From contig JACGUK010000024.1 of the NCBI GenBank assembly GCA_024256265.1, forward strand, positions 1 to 42,326: 42,326 bases of DNA, read 5' to 3'. This DNA comes from an archaeon (GTDB lineage Archaea; Thermoproteota; Nitrososphaeria; Nitrososphaerales; JACAEJ01). The position numbers and the translations under genes are program-made. The notes beneath the pieces are model-generated. The model was not told the DNA's origin, did not search any database, and saw only the letters and a list, made by a program, of their open reading frames with translations. Positions within the stretch are counted from its first letter, which is position 1. Each line of letters opens with the position of its first letter. Below are positions 17,031 to 25,999 of this stretch, in pieces.

Positions 17031-17345
17031 GAGGAATAAGAACATCCTCAGAGCAGGGTAGTTCCCTACAGCATTCATAGAGTTCAACCCAATGGAAGAG
17101 TGCCAAAGGCAGTTAATGGTCAGTCTGCTGATATCGAAGCGAAACCTTTCCTTCCCGGCTTGAACATGACTATAGGAGAATATTAAGACATGTCGTCACG
17201 ACTCATTATTTGTTGAGCGTAATAGGAGGTTTTCATACTCAATTAGGTGCGAGTCCAAACAGCACAGTACATCTGCAATTGAGAGGGGATTTATCTTATA
17301 AGTAAAAACTTAAATCTAACGTTCAATAAATCATGTACAATCCTA
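17011..17345. other. intergenic stretch before HD-Hsp90 gene
   Basis: No gene is recognised. At 17243-17256 the 14-mer TTAGGTGCGAGTCC repeats the T-arm-like sequence at 137-150. A TATA-like AAAACTTAAATC at about 17306-17317 lies roughly 30 nt before the ATG and may drive a leaderless transcript. Confidence 0.4.
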
Positions 17346-20300
17346 ATGACTACATGGGAAAGACTAACCCGCACAAGAATATATCAAACCTTGCAAAAAA
17401 AGAAAGGCGAAGCGTCTTCTACGCCAAGTATAATATCATTAGATAATGCTATTAGCACGATAGTCAAAGATACGGATATTTTTCTCACCCGTATACATGA
17501 TACTTTCCCTGAATACACTCTTCATGATACAACCCACTCGGTTAAAATCGTTGAACTTATGGACAAAATCATCCCCACTGAGACGCTTGAATCCTTAAGT
17601 GCTGTTGAACTTTCAATTCTCATTTTATCAGCCTATCTTCATGATATTGGCATGGTGAAATCGAGAGAGGAAACTAAGAGTATATTAAAAAGCAATGAGT
17701 TTAATGAGTCTCGTGAGCAGAATCCTGAGATTTCATCATTAGTAGAAAATGCACTTAAGGTAGGAGACAGCCGCGCTGCAATTGAACTGGAGGATGCACT
17801 TATTACAGAATTTATTCGGAAAAGACATTGTAAGAGAGCACAGGAATATATCATGGAAAACTATAGTCAATTGATGGAATATTGTGGTGTTAATTTCGCT
17901 GAAGATGTTGCACAGGTTTGTGCAAGTCATTGCCTCGATGCTTTAGATTTAGCCGAAAGGAAGAAGTCAGGAGATACACTTATTGATATCTTCAGGCGAG
18001 ACAAGATGATTCACGACCAACCAGTAAATGTACAATTCTTATCAATATGTTTGAGGCTCGCAGATATAATGGATTTTGATAGAGAAAGAACACCTAAGAC
18101 GCTTTTCAAATACATATCACCTAAGAGCAAAGTAAGTCTAAACGAATGGATAAAACATCTGTCTATTACCGGCTGGCGAATTGAAGGCAACGAAATCAGA
18201 TACGAAGCTGAATGTACACATCCTGTTTATCAACACGTTTTGTATAAATTCATTGATCAAATAGACACAGAGCTAGAAAGGTGCAATTATCTTCTTAAAG
18301 ATAATAAAGAAGAGATTGCAAGGAAATATAGGTTAGATATACCAATAAGAGTTAACAGAAATTTCATTGAATCGAAAGGTTTCTATTATGGTCCGTTTCA
18401 GTTTACTCTTGATTTTGATAAGATATTCATGTTGTTAATGGGTGAACAATTGTGGGAAACAAAGAATGTTGCAATTCGAGAACTGTTACAAAATGCTATT
18501 GATGCTTGTAGACATAGAAGAGCCTTTGAGAGGATGAATGACAGAATAGGTTATGAACCGGAAATCAAATTTACTCATAGAACTGAAGACGACCTTAATA
18601 TTTTGGAAGTTGAAGATAACGGAATCGGAATGGGCATAAATATCATACAAAACTATTTCATGAAAGTTGGAGTCAGTTATTACCGCTCAAAAGAATTCGA
18701 CAAAGAAAGAATGGAATTTAAAAAGAGAGGTTTTGATTTTGATCCTATCTCACGTTTTGGAATAGGGATTTTATCGTGTTTTATGATTGCAGATAAAGTT
18801 GTCATTGAAACTTACAGAGCGAAATCATCACCAACAGAAGAAGGTCAACCATTGGAAATTGAAATTGAGGGCCCTTCTCAGTTTTTTGTTGTAAGGGACG
18901 GAAAGAAGGACATCTATGGGACTAAAATCACCCTTTTCCTGAAAAAAGATCAAGAGATTGATTTGCTGAAAATCCTTCAAGAATACGCTAAACATGTTGA
19001 ATTCCCAATTAGCGTAAAGACCGGACAAATATCAAAACCTATAGAGTTGAAGGACGAAGGATTTAAAATAGAGCCCATATCGCGCTCGGGGTTGGAAGGA
19101 AAAATATCTGAAATTCAAATTGACCTATCGAAAAATAATAAATTTAAAGGTATAAAAGGTAATTTAAGCCTTTATTTTTTGAAAGACGGTGAAGGAAAAT
19201 TATGTTTTTCAACAGATGAGATTATGATATCTGAAAATGAATTTAGAAAGCGAATTGATGAAAGAAAAATGATATTGGATGTATTTTCGCAATTTATTCC
19301 TCACGATGCGAAAGAAAGAATCTTGAAGTTTTTTTCAAATAAATACGGCCGTAAGATTAAAATCGATGAGGTACTGCCTAAAGATTTTATGCAGATACTC
19401 GATCATTATTATGATATGTTCGAACTTGAGTCATGGGAAGTGGAAGAACGCAGGTATCCAAGATTTATGGAACTCCTTAGAAGAAACGTAAGAGAATACA
19501 TTGATAGATATGCTAAAATTATAGATTTGGAAGATGGACAATTTTCATGTGATGGGATATCAGTAAACCTTCCTTGGAGATATTTAGAACTAGAAATTCC
19601 TCATAAATATGATATAAATGTTATAGGAGATGATAAGCCAAATCTCACGGTTACAAGGGGAAGAGTTGCTGAGGATAAGGAATTGAGAATATTCAGGAAC
19701 AAAATAAAAACTATAATCGCTGATTCACTTTACGAACAATTTATAAATAAAAAGATATCTGACATTCCTGAACAAAGGCATGCATTTATTACAAGATTAG
19801 GTGGAAAAAACATCCCTATATTTAAAGAATTATTGAAAAAAGACATTTTTAGAAAAGAAATGCTTGTAGTAAGAGTTCAAAAAGATAGTAAAGAGTTTTA
19901 TTGTTCTCTTCCAGACATGGTAAAAGATTTTTCTGGGAAAATCTATTTACTAGATGCTAGGTATTTATTGGGATTGCCTAAATCTTTAGAAAATAAAGTG
20001 TTGATCAAAGAAGATAATTTTTTGATAGATGTGATTGCAAATTCATCGGAATTAACATTTTTTACAAATGAAAAGCATGAACCTTACTTTGAATTATTAC
20101 TAAAAAATATAGAAGATATCCAATATGATAAAAGATTTACTTTTGCCAAGTACTCAGGGATATATGAGGAGATGCTATTTTGCAGAAATCGATTGAAAGC
20201 CATAAATTTGAATCATACTATCAGCAAAATGTACTTTAGATTTAAGGAGAGGAGCCAAATGTCAAATAAAGAGATAATTGATCTTTTCGAAAGATTATTC

Positions 20301-20456
20301 AAAGAGATTACAGATTTATGGAAAATGACTGATGAAGACTTTAGTAAAATAGATAATATGGTAAAAGAAATCAAAAGAAAAGCATCATCATTAGATTATG
20401 TTAGTAGTGAAGATTTGAATAGAATTACTATAAGCAAAAATGATTTTCGTATATGA
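17346..20456 (+). CDS. HD-domain fused to Hsp90-like ATPase
   Basis: 1036 aa. The N-terminal HD phosphohydrolase domain shows HDTTHSVKIVELMD (about residue 60), SAYLHDIGMV (HD pair, about residue 98), ASHCLDALDLAE and RLADIMDFDRER, as in the HD domains linked to GHKL ATPases. The Hsp90-like ATPase domain follows: N-box RELLQNAIDACRHR (about 377), EVEDNGIGMG (about 422), and SRFGIGILSCFMI (about 468). The rest resembles Hsp90 middle and C-terminal parts without a clear family. Such HD-Hsp90 proteins occur in conflict/defence islands. The same two activities exist as separate genes at 5340 and 7616. The gene is AT-rich, and diverged about 70-bp direct repeats flank it, suggesting it moved or was copied as a unit. 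Confidence 0.85.
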   Translation: MTTWERLTRTRIYQTLQKKKGEASSTPSIISLDNAISTIVKDTDIFLTRIHDTFPEYTLHDTTHSVKIVELMDKIIPTETLESLSAVELSILILSAYLHDIGMVKSREETKSILKSNEFNESREQNPEISSLVENALKVGDSRAAIELEDALITEFIRKRHCKRAQEYIMENYSQLMEYCGVNFAEDVAQVCASHCLDALDLAERKKSGDTLIDIFRRDKMIHDQPVNVQFLSICLRLADIMDFDRERTPKTLFKYISPKSKVSLNEWIKHLSITGWRIEGNEIRYEAECTHPVYQHVLYKFIDQIDTELERCNYLLKDNKEEIARKYRLDIPIRVNRNFIESKGFYYGPFQFTLDFDKIFMLLMGEQLWETKNVAIRELLQNAIDACRHRRAFERMNDRIGYEPEIKFTHRTEDDLNILEVEDNGIGMGINIIQNYFMKVGVSYYRSKEFDKERMEFKKRGFDFDPISRFGIGILSCFMIADKVVIETYRAKSSPTEEGQPLEIEIEGPSQFFVVRDGKKDIYGTKITLFLKKDQEIDLLKILQEYAKHVEFPISVKTGQISKPIELKDEGFKIEPISRSGLEGKISEIQIDLSKNNKFKGIKGNLSLYFLKDGEGKLCFSTDEIMISENEFRKRIDERKMILDVFSQFIPHDAKERILKFFSNKYGRKIKIDEVLPKDFMQILDHYYDMFELESWEVEERRYPRFMELLRRNVREYIDRYAKIIDLEDGQFSCDGISVNLPWRYLELEIPHKYDINVIGDDKPNLTVTRGRVAEDKELRIFRNKIKTIIADSLYEQFINKKISDIPEQRHAFITRLGGKNIPIFKELLKKDIFRKEMLVVRVQKDSKEFYCSLPDMVKDFSGKIYLLDARYLLGLPKSLENKVLIKEDNFLIDVIANSSELTFFTNEKHEPYFELLLKNIEDIQYDKRFTFAKYSGIYEEMLFCRNRLKAINLNHTISKMYFRFKERSQMSNKEIIDLFERLFKEITDLWKMTDEDFSKIDNMVKEIKRKASSLDYVSSEDLNRITISKNDFRI

Positions 20457-23400
20457 ATAACCGAGAGGAGAAATAGGCACTTTGTTTTTGACTTCATATT
20501 GAGGCCGAACTAAACAAAAAATCGTAGATAGAAAGATTATACTCAGCCATACAATGTAGATAGACCTGCAGTTTCGAGCAATGCGTCTAGGACTGGCTCT
20601 AGGAACCACCACGAATCTGCTCCATAATAAGCTTCCATTCTGCTTGGATTTTTGGAGAAGTTGATCTAGACTTGCTTGAGGATCAATAAGCCACTCAAAA
20701 TAGCACTTGTATAAGTCAGACGTCCCAGGGGCATCTTCTAATATTATTGGCAGAACCTTCTCCTGTACCACCACGCCTCCGAGCGCCTGATAAACCCAAG
20801 TAAGGTAATACAGAACATTACTTACTGCCTTCTTTTCACCTTCCTCCTGAGACACAAAATGAGTGAGCTTGAGAAAAGACCTTAAAGAAGAAACTACAGA
20901 GCTGAGATGCTTGCGTTTAAGGTTATAATTGCTCCATAGTATAGTGATTTCCAAAACAAACTTGAATAGCTTGTGCGGTTCCCAACGCCACATATTATAA
21001 ATCCACCGATATAACTGAGACGGTGTAGGAAATTGACCTTTTATATCCTTTGGTTCTCTCCTTAACACAAATTGGAACAGAATCACGAAATTCCTTACTA
21101 CACCATTCCAATCTGAAACGTAAGCGTAGTTGAGGTTGCTCTCTAAGAAGTATCCCTCAGCTTGCTTGAGGTGCTCTCTGGCGTTTCCAGAGTCGCCTTC
21201 CGTCCTTCTCTTATCACTTAGAGCAAGATGGGCAGAAAAAATGTTCCCATACACAACACCTTTATCTCGCGTGAATCCTGCTTCTTCGGAAATGGTGTTC
21301 TCTACCTCCTCGCTCTTTCGCAGAGCTTCTTCATAGGCACCAAACTTCAAAAGGCAGGCCGCTACATTGTCAGAAGCAAGAGCGGCGTGTTTCCGGTCAT
21401 TTATCTTCAAGCATGTTGCTAGTGCACTCTCTGCCCACTTGAAGGCATCCTGTAAATCTTCGCGATTTGGAGGGACTCTTGTTTCAGCTCTTAATAGGAA
21501 GGCATTGGTCAATCCGAATTGCGTAGCACGTAGCTCCTGCGAGGGACCTTGCTTCGACAAAATTTTCTCAGCTTCCAAAAGACATCTGATCGCTTTATCG
21601 AGATTCTCAAGTTCAAGGGCAATTCTTCCCTCAAGGAACTTTTGGAGGGGTACTGGTAGATCCCTTTTGACTGCTTCAGCTACAGAGTTGTACAGTAGGG
21701 TAATTCTCGTGTCCTCTTCCCTTGATAAAACGCCTCTATCCAGCATCCCCCGCCGTGCCTTAAAGAAGGTAATCAGTAACTCAATTTGTTCTCCAGGTCT
21801 CAGCTTCGACATGAGCTGTGATCCTGAGGCTTCTAGCTCAAAAAAATCCAAGAGGTCATAAAAGGCAATATCAACGTTTCCCCTTTCGATTTCTATATTA
21901 GCAGTTGAGATACCCAGTTCTGCCGCTTTTGAGAAAGCGCCGGCTGCCCCATAAAGATTTTCTGCTTCAATTAGATAATGAAGTGAATCAAAGAGTCTTT
22001 CTGACTGACGAGAAAGATTCTCGAGTCTTTCCGCTAATATTAACCTTTCTTCCTTAATTGTTGGATCAAGCCGGCTTAGGTAGACCTGAACACTATCCCG
22101 CAGCAGATATTTTGAACCTCGCTTTTCAGCCAACCCCTTTGCAACCAACTCGTCAAGAACGGTCTTAGTATCAGTCTGGACACATTGCTTCAACACAAAA
22201 GGATACACAGCAAACCGCAGGAGGGACATTATCCTCAGGATCTTCTTGACCTTAGGCATGCCTTTCCCATAGGTGTCTCTTATGGTATCTTCAAAAGATT
22301 GCTTGGATTTGCTCGATTTGAAAATATCTAATATATTCAAGAGATGAACGCCAAAGTCTTCAGGATCTAGCCGATAATTTCGTGGCCAGGAAGAAAGCAT
22401 GTTTCGGCTGGAATGAGATTTCATTGACTGCTGTAGATCTCTATCGCTTGTTGCCAATATTTTGGATGCTGGCGCACAAGTGCTTACTTGCCGATTTACC
22501 ATGGAAAAGGGTTGTCCTTTACCAAATGTCTTTTCGAGTATTCCATGGTAAATCTCTATCAACAGTTCCTCTGGTGGCTCGTTCGATGAGACTAGGATAA
22601 CATTCCCACGACCTACCTTCGCTTGGATCACAATCAAGTCTACAAACATTTCCCAAATCTGTTTCCTCATTGCAGAGCTTTCTGGAAACAGATCATCGAA
22701 TACCAGAACCACCCCTTTCTTGAAAAGGGGCTTAACGACATCTTCCATCGTGATAGAGCGCGTGACTGTGGAGACGCCAATCGCGTTAGCAAATGTTTCA
22801 AGGTCTAGACCAAGGCTAGAGCGAACCGGATTCTGGCTAAAACGATGACTGAAATAGAAAATATTTTTGGGACCAAGTTTAGCAAAGAGCGTCCCAATGA
22901 GCGTAGTTTTCCCAGCCATAGTCGGTCCGGTGAGCCACAAAACACCACAAGTCTTTAGTACCTCTTCCAACCTGTTCAATGCATTTGATAGATCACCGCT
23001 GAGGCTGTCAGGACTAGCTATTGGCGGCAATTGACGTGCTCTTCCGAAGCGCGCCCCCCAAGCACTAATGGGGTTTCTTCGTTTAGGATTAATGCCAAAA
23101 GGAATAGTTTTGGGAAAATCGAGCCCTAGGGAAATGCAGAGCTCTTTGAGGAAGCTAACTGCGTCTGTCGGTCCAATGATCTCAGCACGCTTGCCTTGGA
23201 GCCGAGTTTTGGCTATTAAGTTGGTTAACCTTTGATTTTTGCGATCATTATCGCGATTTTCTTTCTTGTAGATAACCCACCACAGCCCGTTTTTTATTCC
23301 CCTTGGAGTCTGAACGACCTCCTCCAAAAGGTTCATAATTGTCTCATCATTTCCACCATAACCAACCACCACTAGCCCACGATCTTGCAGATAGCTGACG

Positions 23401-23957
23401 AGTTTGGTCCTCATGTTTTCGTTCAGTCTATCCTTCATTTCTTCATCGAGGTTCGCAAGGTCTTCAAACAGAAAATCCCCATGTAATTTGAGAAGCTTTG
23501 GAAATTCATCAGAGTATTCTTGGGGTTCAATGTCGTCATCATATAGGTAAACTCGAGGCTGCAAGGAGCAGTGGGTAATTAAAGCTGTCTCAGTTAGATG
23601 GTCAAAGTTGGTCGTAAAAACAATTGGAAACTTTCTGTGTTCAACCAAGTGAGCTATTAAACGGTGTTCCTCGGCGGGAGACTTTCCTGCGCAGAGTTCC
23701 TCAATTAATCTACGGCGTTCTGCTTGATGTTCTTTGCCAGGGAGAGCTGCATTGAACGCTTCAGCATATTCATAGCAACGGCCCTCTTGGAAACTCTCAG
23801 GGTATCGCTCTTTAAGAATCTGAATCACGCCACTACTACCAGGTATCCCTGCATTTATCGAAATACCCGCTCCGACAAACAGCCCGAAATTTTGTTTGTT
23901 TCTTAGATCTTCTATGAGTTCTTCTATTGATGATGTGTTTTTGTTTCTTGTCGTCAT
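20391..23957 (-). CDS. SIR2-STAND NTPase-TPR defence protein (Avs-like), C-terminus replaced
   Basis: 1188 aa as an open frame. The SIR2 domain has FGLFVGAGISINAG (about 24-37), VFTTNFDHLTE and LKLHGDF. The STAND/AAA NTPase follows with Walker A TGPTMAGKTT (about 345) and Walker B VVLVFDDLF (about 419), then TPR-like helices (for example KAIRCLLEAEKILSKQ, EALRKSEEVE) to the end. In Avs-type systems the C-terminal repeats sense a phage protein and the SIR2 domain depletes NAD+. The last about 59 residues, including a hydrophobic run (VWLSIIFLSTIFCLV), are encoded by the antisense of the 20501-20570 repeat and of the neighbouring gene's 3' end, so the native end was lost. It overlaps the convergent HD-Hsp90 gene by 66 bp. 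Confidence 0.85.
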   Translation of the reverse strand: MTTRNKNTSSIEELIEDLRNKQNFGLFVGAGISINAGIPGSSGVIQILKERYPESFQEGRCYEYAEAFNAALPGKEHQAERRRLIEELCAGKSPAEEHRLIAHLVEHRKFPIVFTTNFDHLTETALITHCSLQPRVYLYDDDIEPQEYSDEFPKLLKLHGDFLFEDLANLDEEMKDRLNENMRTKLVSYLQDRGLVVVGYGGNDETIMNLLEEVVQTPRGIKNGLWWVIYKKENRDNDRKNQRLTNLIAKTRLQGKRAEIIGPTDAVSFLKELCISLGLDFPKTIPFGINPKRRNPISAWGARFGRARQLPPIASPDSLSGDLSNALNRLEEVLKTCGVLWLTGPTMAGKTTLIGTLFAKLGPKNIFYFSHRFSQNPVRSSLGLDLETFANAIGVSTVTRSITMEDVVKPLFKKGVVLVFDDLFPESSAMRKQIWEMFVDLIVIQAKVGRGNVILVSSNEPPEELLIEIYHGILEKTFGKGQPFSMVNRQVSTCAPASKILATSDRDLQQSMKSHSSRNMLSSWPRNYRLDPEDFGVHLLNILDIFKSSKSKQSFEDTIRDTYGKGMPKVKKILRIMSLLRFAVYPFVLKQCVQTDTKTVLDELVAKGLAEKRGSKYLLRDSVQVYLSRLDPTIKEERLILAERLENLSRQSERLFDSLHYLIEAENLYGAAGAFSKAAELGISTANIEIERGNVDIAFYDLLDFFELEASGSQLMSKLRPGEQIELLITFFKARRGMLDRGVLSREEDTRITLLYNSVAEAVKRDLPVPLQKFLEGRIALELENLDKAIRCLLEAEKILSKQGPSQELRATQFGLTNAFLLRAETRVPPNREDLQDAFKWAESALATCLKINDRKHAALASDNVAACLLKFGAYEEALRKSEEVENTISEEAGFTRDKGVVYGNIFSAHLALSDKRRTEGDSGNAREHLKQAEGYFLESNLNYAYVSDWNGVVRNFVILFQFVLRREPKDIKGQFPTPSQLYRWIYNMWRWEPHKLFKFVLEITILWSNYNLKRKHLSSVVSSLRSFLKLTHFVSQEEGEKKAVSNVLYYLTWVYQALGGVVVQEKVLPIILEDAPGTSDLYKCYFEWLIDPQASLDQLLQKSKQNGSLLWSRFVVVPRASPRRIARNCRSIYIVWLSIIFLSTIFCLVRPQYEVKNKVPISPLGYSYTKIIFAYSNSIQIFTTNII
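20501..20570 (+). repeat. right copy of about 70-bp direct repeat
   Basis: Diverged copy of 16961-17030. On the + strand it can still be read as IEAELNK, equivalent to the IKAELNK ending of the 2TM gene at 16217. It therefore derives from the 3' end of a paralogue of that gene. It fixes the point where the reverse-strand SIR2-STAND gene loses its original sequence. Confidence 0.85.
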
Positions 23958-24209
23958 TAGTCTATCCCTTGATTCGATAAACCTATGTCCCTGCGATAGA
24001 ATTTCAAGCCACCGTTTCGCCTAGCTACCTGTTAGAAATCTATGTTCATTGTCGGATATAACCCTTTTTGTGCGAATCTTGAATTTTTCAAAAGGGGATG
24101 CGAAGGTGGCAAGGGACTGTGATAGAATCTGAAATGCCCCTCAGACGATAGTGCATTTTCGCCTAAAGCGAGAACGGTTTAAACTAAGCTTACAAGGAAA
24201 AGATACAGA

Positions 24210-24506
24210 TTATGCCTCGCATTCAGGAGTTACGTTTTCTTTGATTTTTTCTTCTCTCTCTTTTAGAATATTATTTGCCATGATTTCTATAGTCGTTTTA
24301 GAGTGTAGAAGAGAATTAACTTGAAGTAAAGGCTTGTAAAGTTCCTTTAAACAACCACCCAGACTAGTTTCTACTATAGGTAAGGGTTCGAGATAGGTTT
24401 TCATTTTCCATATTAAGAGTATAGCCCTTAACGTATCAAAGTGTTCTAGATCTTCATCCTTTATCTCATCCTTTTGCTCTAGACCAAACCTAGATTCGGA
24501 TATGAT
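24210..24506 (-). CDS. hypothetical 98-aa protein with apparent ATC start
   Basis: No family recognised. From the ATG at 24404 it is 64 aa, but the frame continues upstream for 34 codons of protein-like sequence (GLEQKDEIKDEDLEHFDTLR) to ATC 24506-24504. A strong GGAGGT site lies 6 nt before that ATC, and TAA stands two codons upstream. No ATG, GTG or TTG occurs between. The product is acidic and helical, without TM segments. It is divergent from the gene at 24534, with only 27 bp between them. Confidence 0.55.
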   Translation of the reverse strand: MISESRFGLEQKDEIKDEDLEHFDTLRAILLIWKMKTYLEPLPIVETSLGGCLKELYKPLLQVNSLLHSKTTIEIMANNILKEREEKIKENVTPECEA

Positions 24507-24533
24507 GTATTAACCTCCTATAGCAGCTTTCTC

Positions 24534-25046
24534 GTGGAGCCATTAGTAAATACCTTCTTCGGCTACAAAAATTATGATCTTGAAGACATCAAATACATGC
24601 ATTACCTTAGGCTTTTGCCAAAGGAGTTGACGTCTTTCTGGAAGGATATTCTATCTTCTTCTCCATTAAGCTCTTCTATGGTATCTAATTCGATAGATAT
24701 GAACTATGTGAAATTGAGGGCAGACGAACTAATGGCTCTTTTCAATACTCATGAAGAGGAGGAAATGAAGGAAAGCGTTGTAGAATTTAATGATTCCTTA
24801 TCCAAATTTGATGTCGTTCGAGCATTTAATAGCTTTAGTAAGATTGATCAGATAATTACCGAAAGGTATAACAAGGAACTAGAAGGATATGCCAAAAAGG
24901 AAATAATACTGTCTCCCATCGCGAAGGTTGGTATGCGGCTCGGTAAGTGCTTTACCCATGCATCAGATGAAGTGGCTCACATACTAACTGACGTTATCTT
25001 GGAGAGTAAGCAGCTCAAGTGGCTTCCTATGAGCGTACTAGTTTAG
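24534..25046 (+). CDS. hypothetical helical protein, ends at in-frame TAG
   Basis: 170 aa from GTG 24534; no family recognised. The product is mostly helical and acidic (for example MALFNTHEEEEMKES). The frame is open back to 24483, so the start is uncertain. The stop TAG at 25044-25046 is followed directly, in the same frame, by ATG and a 60-codon frame of similar character. This suggests a nonsense-split gene or read-through. Confidence 0.5.
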   Translation: MEPLVNTFFGYKNYDLEDIKYMHYLRLLPKELTSFWKDILSSSPLSSSMVSNSIDMNYVKLRADELMALFNTHEEEEMKESVVEFNDSLSKFDVVRAFNSFSKIDQIITERYNKELEGYAKKEIILSPIAKVGMRLGKCFTHASDEVAHILTDVILESKQLKWLPMSVLV

Positions 25047-25229
25047 ATGGTTTTGAAACAGCTAGCTGTGAAGCTTGAATGGACATCACCAAAGGATATA
25101 GTAAAATGGTTAGCAAAGTCATGGCCGTTTAAAGATCCAGGGATACCGTTCTTTCTGTGGGAGCATGATATAGAAAAACTACCAACTAAGAAACAAAAGA
25201 AGTTGCTTGCTTGTCTGAAGCTACCTTAA
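25047..25229 (+). CDS. hypothetical 60-aa continuation of the preceding frame
   Basis: This frame begins at ATG immediately after TAG 25044-25046 and is in the same frame as the 170-aa gene. It has Trp- and Lys-rich helical sequence (PKDIVKWLAKSWPF) and no ribosome-binding site of its own. It is best read as the C-terminal part of one original 231-residue protein, interrupted by an amber codon. Confidence 0.4.
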   Translation: MVLKQLAVKLEWTSPKDIVKWLAKSWPFKDPGIPFFLWEHDIEKLPTKKQKKLLACLKLP

Positions 25230-25434
25230 TAGCATCAACTACATCGTTTTTAGCTTCGCCGCGATATTTGAGCGAGATGACCAAGGTCGTGAATATAGGT
25301 TAATCTCGCCTCTGACTCGCAAGTATCGCTAAGATAAAGAAGAGGAGTATTTTGCGCATGCTCATGACGGCTATGAACCTATTAGTGAAAAGAGATACTT
25401 CATATCCTCTTGATCGGGTTTTTCTTCCACACGT

Positions 25435-25464
25435 ATAATGCAAACGCTCAAAAGCGTTCATTAT
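25435..25464. terminator. 12-bp hairpin at converging gene ends
   Basis: ATAATG-CA-AACGCT, loop CAAA, then AGCGTT-CATTAT: twelve paired bases with one 2-nt bulge. It overlaps the stop of the reverse-strand membrane gene and faces the end of the forward gene at 25229, so a bidirectional terminator or 3'-end structure is plausible. Confidence 0.5.
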
Positions 25465-25758
25465 GTAAAAGATGCGACCGAAGTGGCAAGGGTGTTAGAA
25501 CTAATGTAATCGGAGCGGACCAGCGATAAAATGTTCGGCACAGATGCAAGTAGAGCAGGAGTGATCAGGATGAGTATTGCTGGTGATACCTCGATTGGGC
25601 TTAATATTAAGGAAGTAATTAGCCAAGTAAAGAGATAAAGAAAAAGGGTACCTAAAAATATTCTTGAGGGTTTTTTTACGGAAGATATAAAGAACCATAG
25701 TGAAGGCTGCCGTATTGACAAGCATGATAAGCATTATCTTCCAGAGCGGAACTTCCAT
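25461..25758 (-). pseudogene. small membrane protein gene split by a frameshift at an A7 run
   Basis: From ATG 25758 the first frame gives a TM helix (LWKIMLIMLVNTAAFTMVLY) and then turns into non-protein-like sequence. A second frame, ending at the TAA at 25461, continues with hydrophobic segments (LFLYLFTWLITSLIL and AILILITPALLASVP). The frames meet at seven consecutive A on the coding strand (T7 at 25671-25677). A one-base shift there gives one product of about 100 aa with three TM helices. It may be a mutation, a sequencing or assembly homopolymer error, or slippage. Confidence 0.6.
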
Positions 25759-25916
25759 GGTTTTCCTTGTAGCTTACCATATATCTAAAAATTATCTATA
25801 TTTATCATGAAGCCAAAACCTAACACTCCAGTAGACATAACAATTTATTTATGAAAAATCATACTTACGAGTATCGGAAATTTCGGAAAAGTTGTCTGTG
25901 CTTAGTGGACTTGTCC

Positions 25917-25954
25917 TTGTGCTGAGCAGTGCACCCCCTGCACTATCGGCACAA
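25917..25954. other. two-tier stem-loop upstream of integrase gene
   Basis: Outer stem TTGTGC/GCACAA and inner stem AGTGCA/TGCACT with loop CCCCC, separated by a small internal loop. It lies about 45 nt upstream of the integrase ATG. Its reverse strand includes TGTGCCGATA, which recurs at the cdc6-origin repeats (29554 and 32023). It could be a recombinase or regulator site, or an RNA structure in the leader. Confidence 0.4.
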
Positions 25955-25999
25955 CCGCATGTCCCTAAGCCATATTCAAACAAAAAATAAGGTGATAGT

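Noticed and set aside
21367..21861. 164-codon forward frame inside the SIR2-STAND region
   Set aside because: Antisense shadow of the strongly supported reverse-strand gene; no protein family likeness.
24534..25229. Pyrrolysine at the in-frame TAG
   Set aside because: TAG ends several ordinary genes in the window and no pyl gene or insertion context is visible; a nonsense split is simpler.
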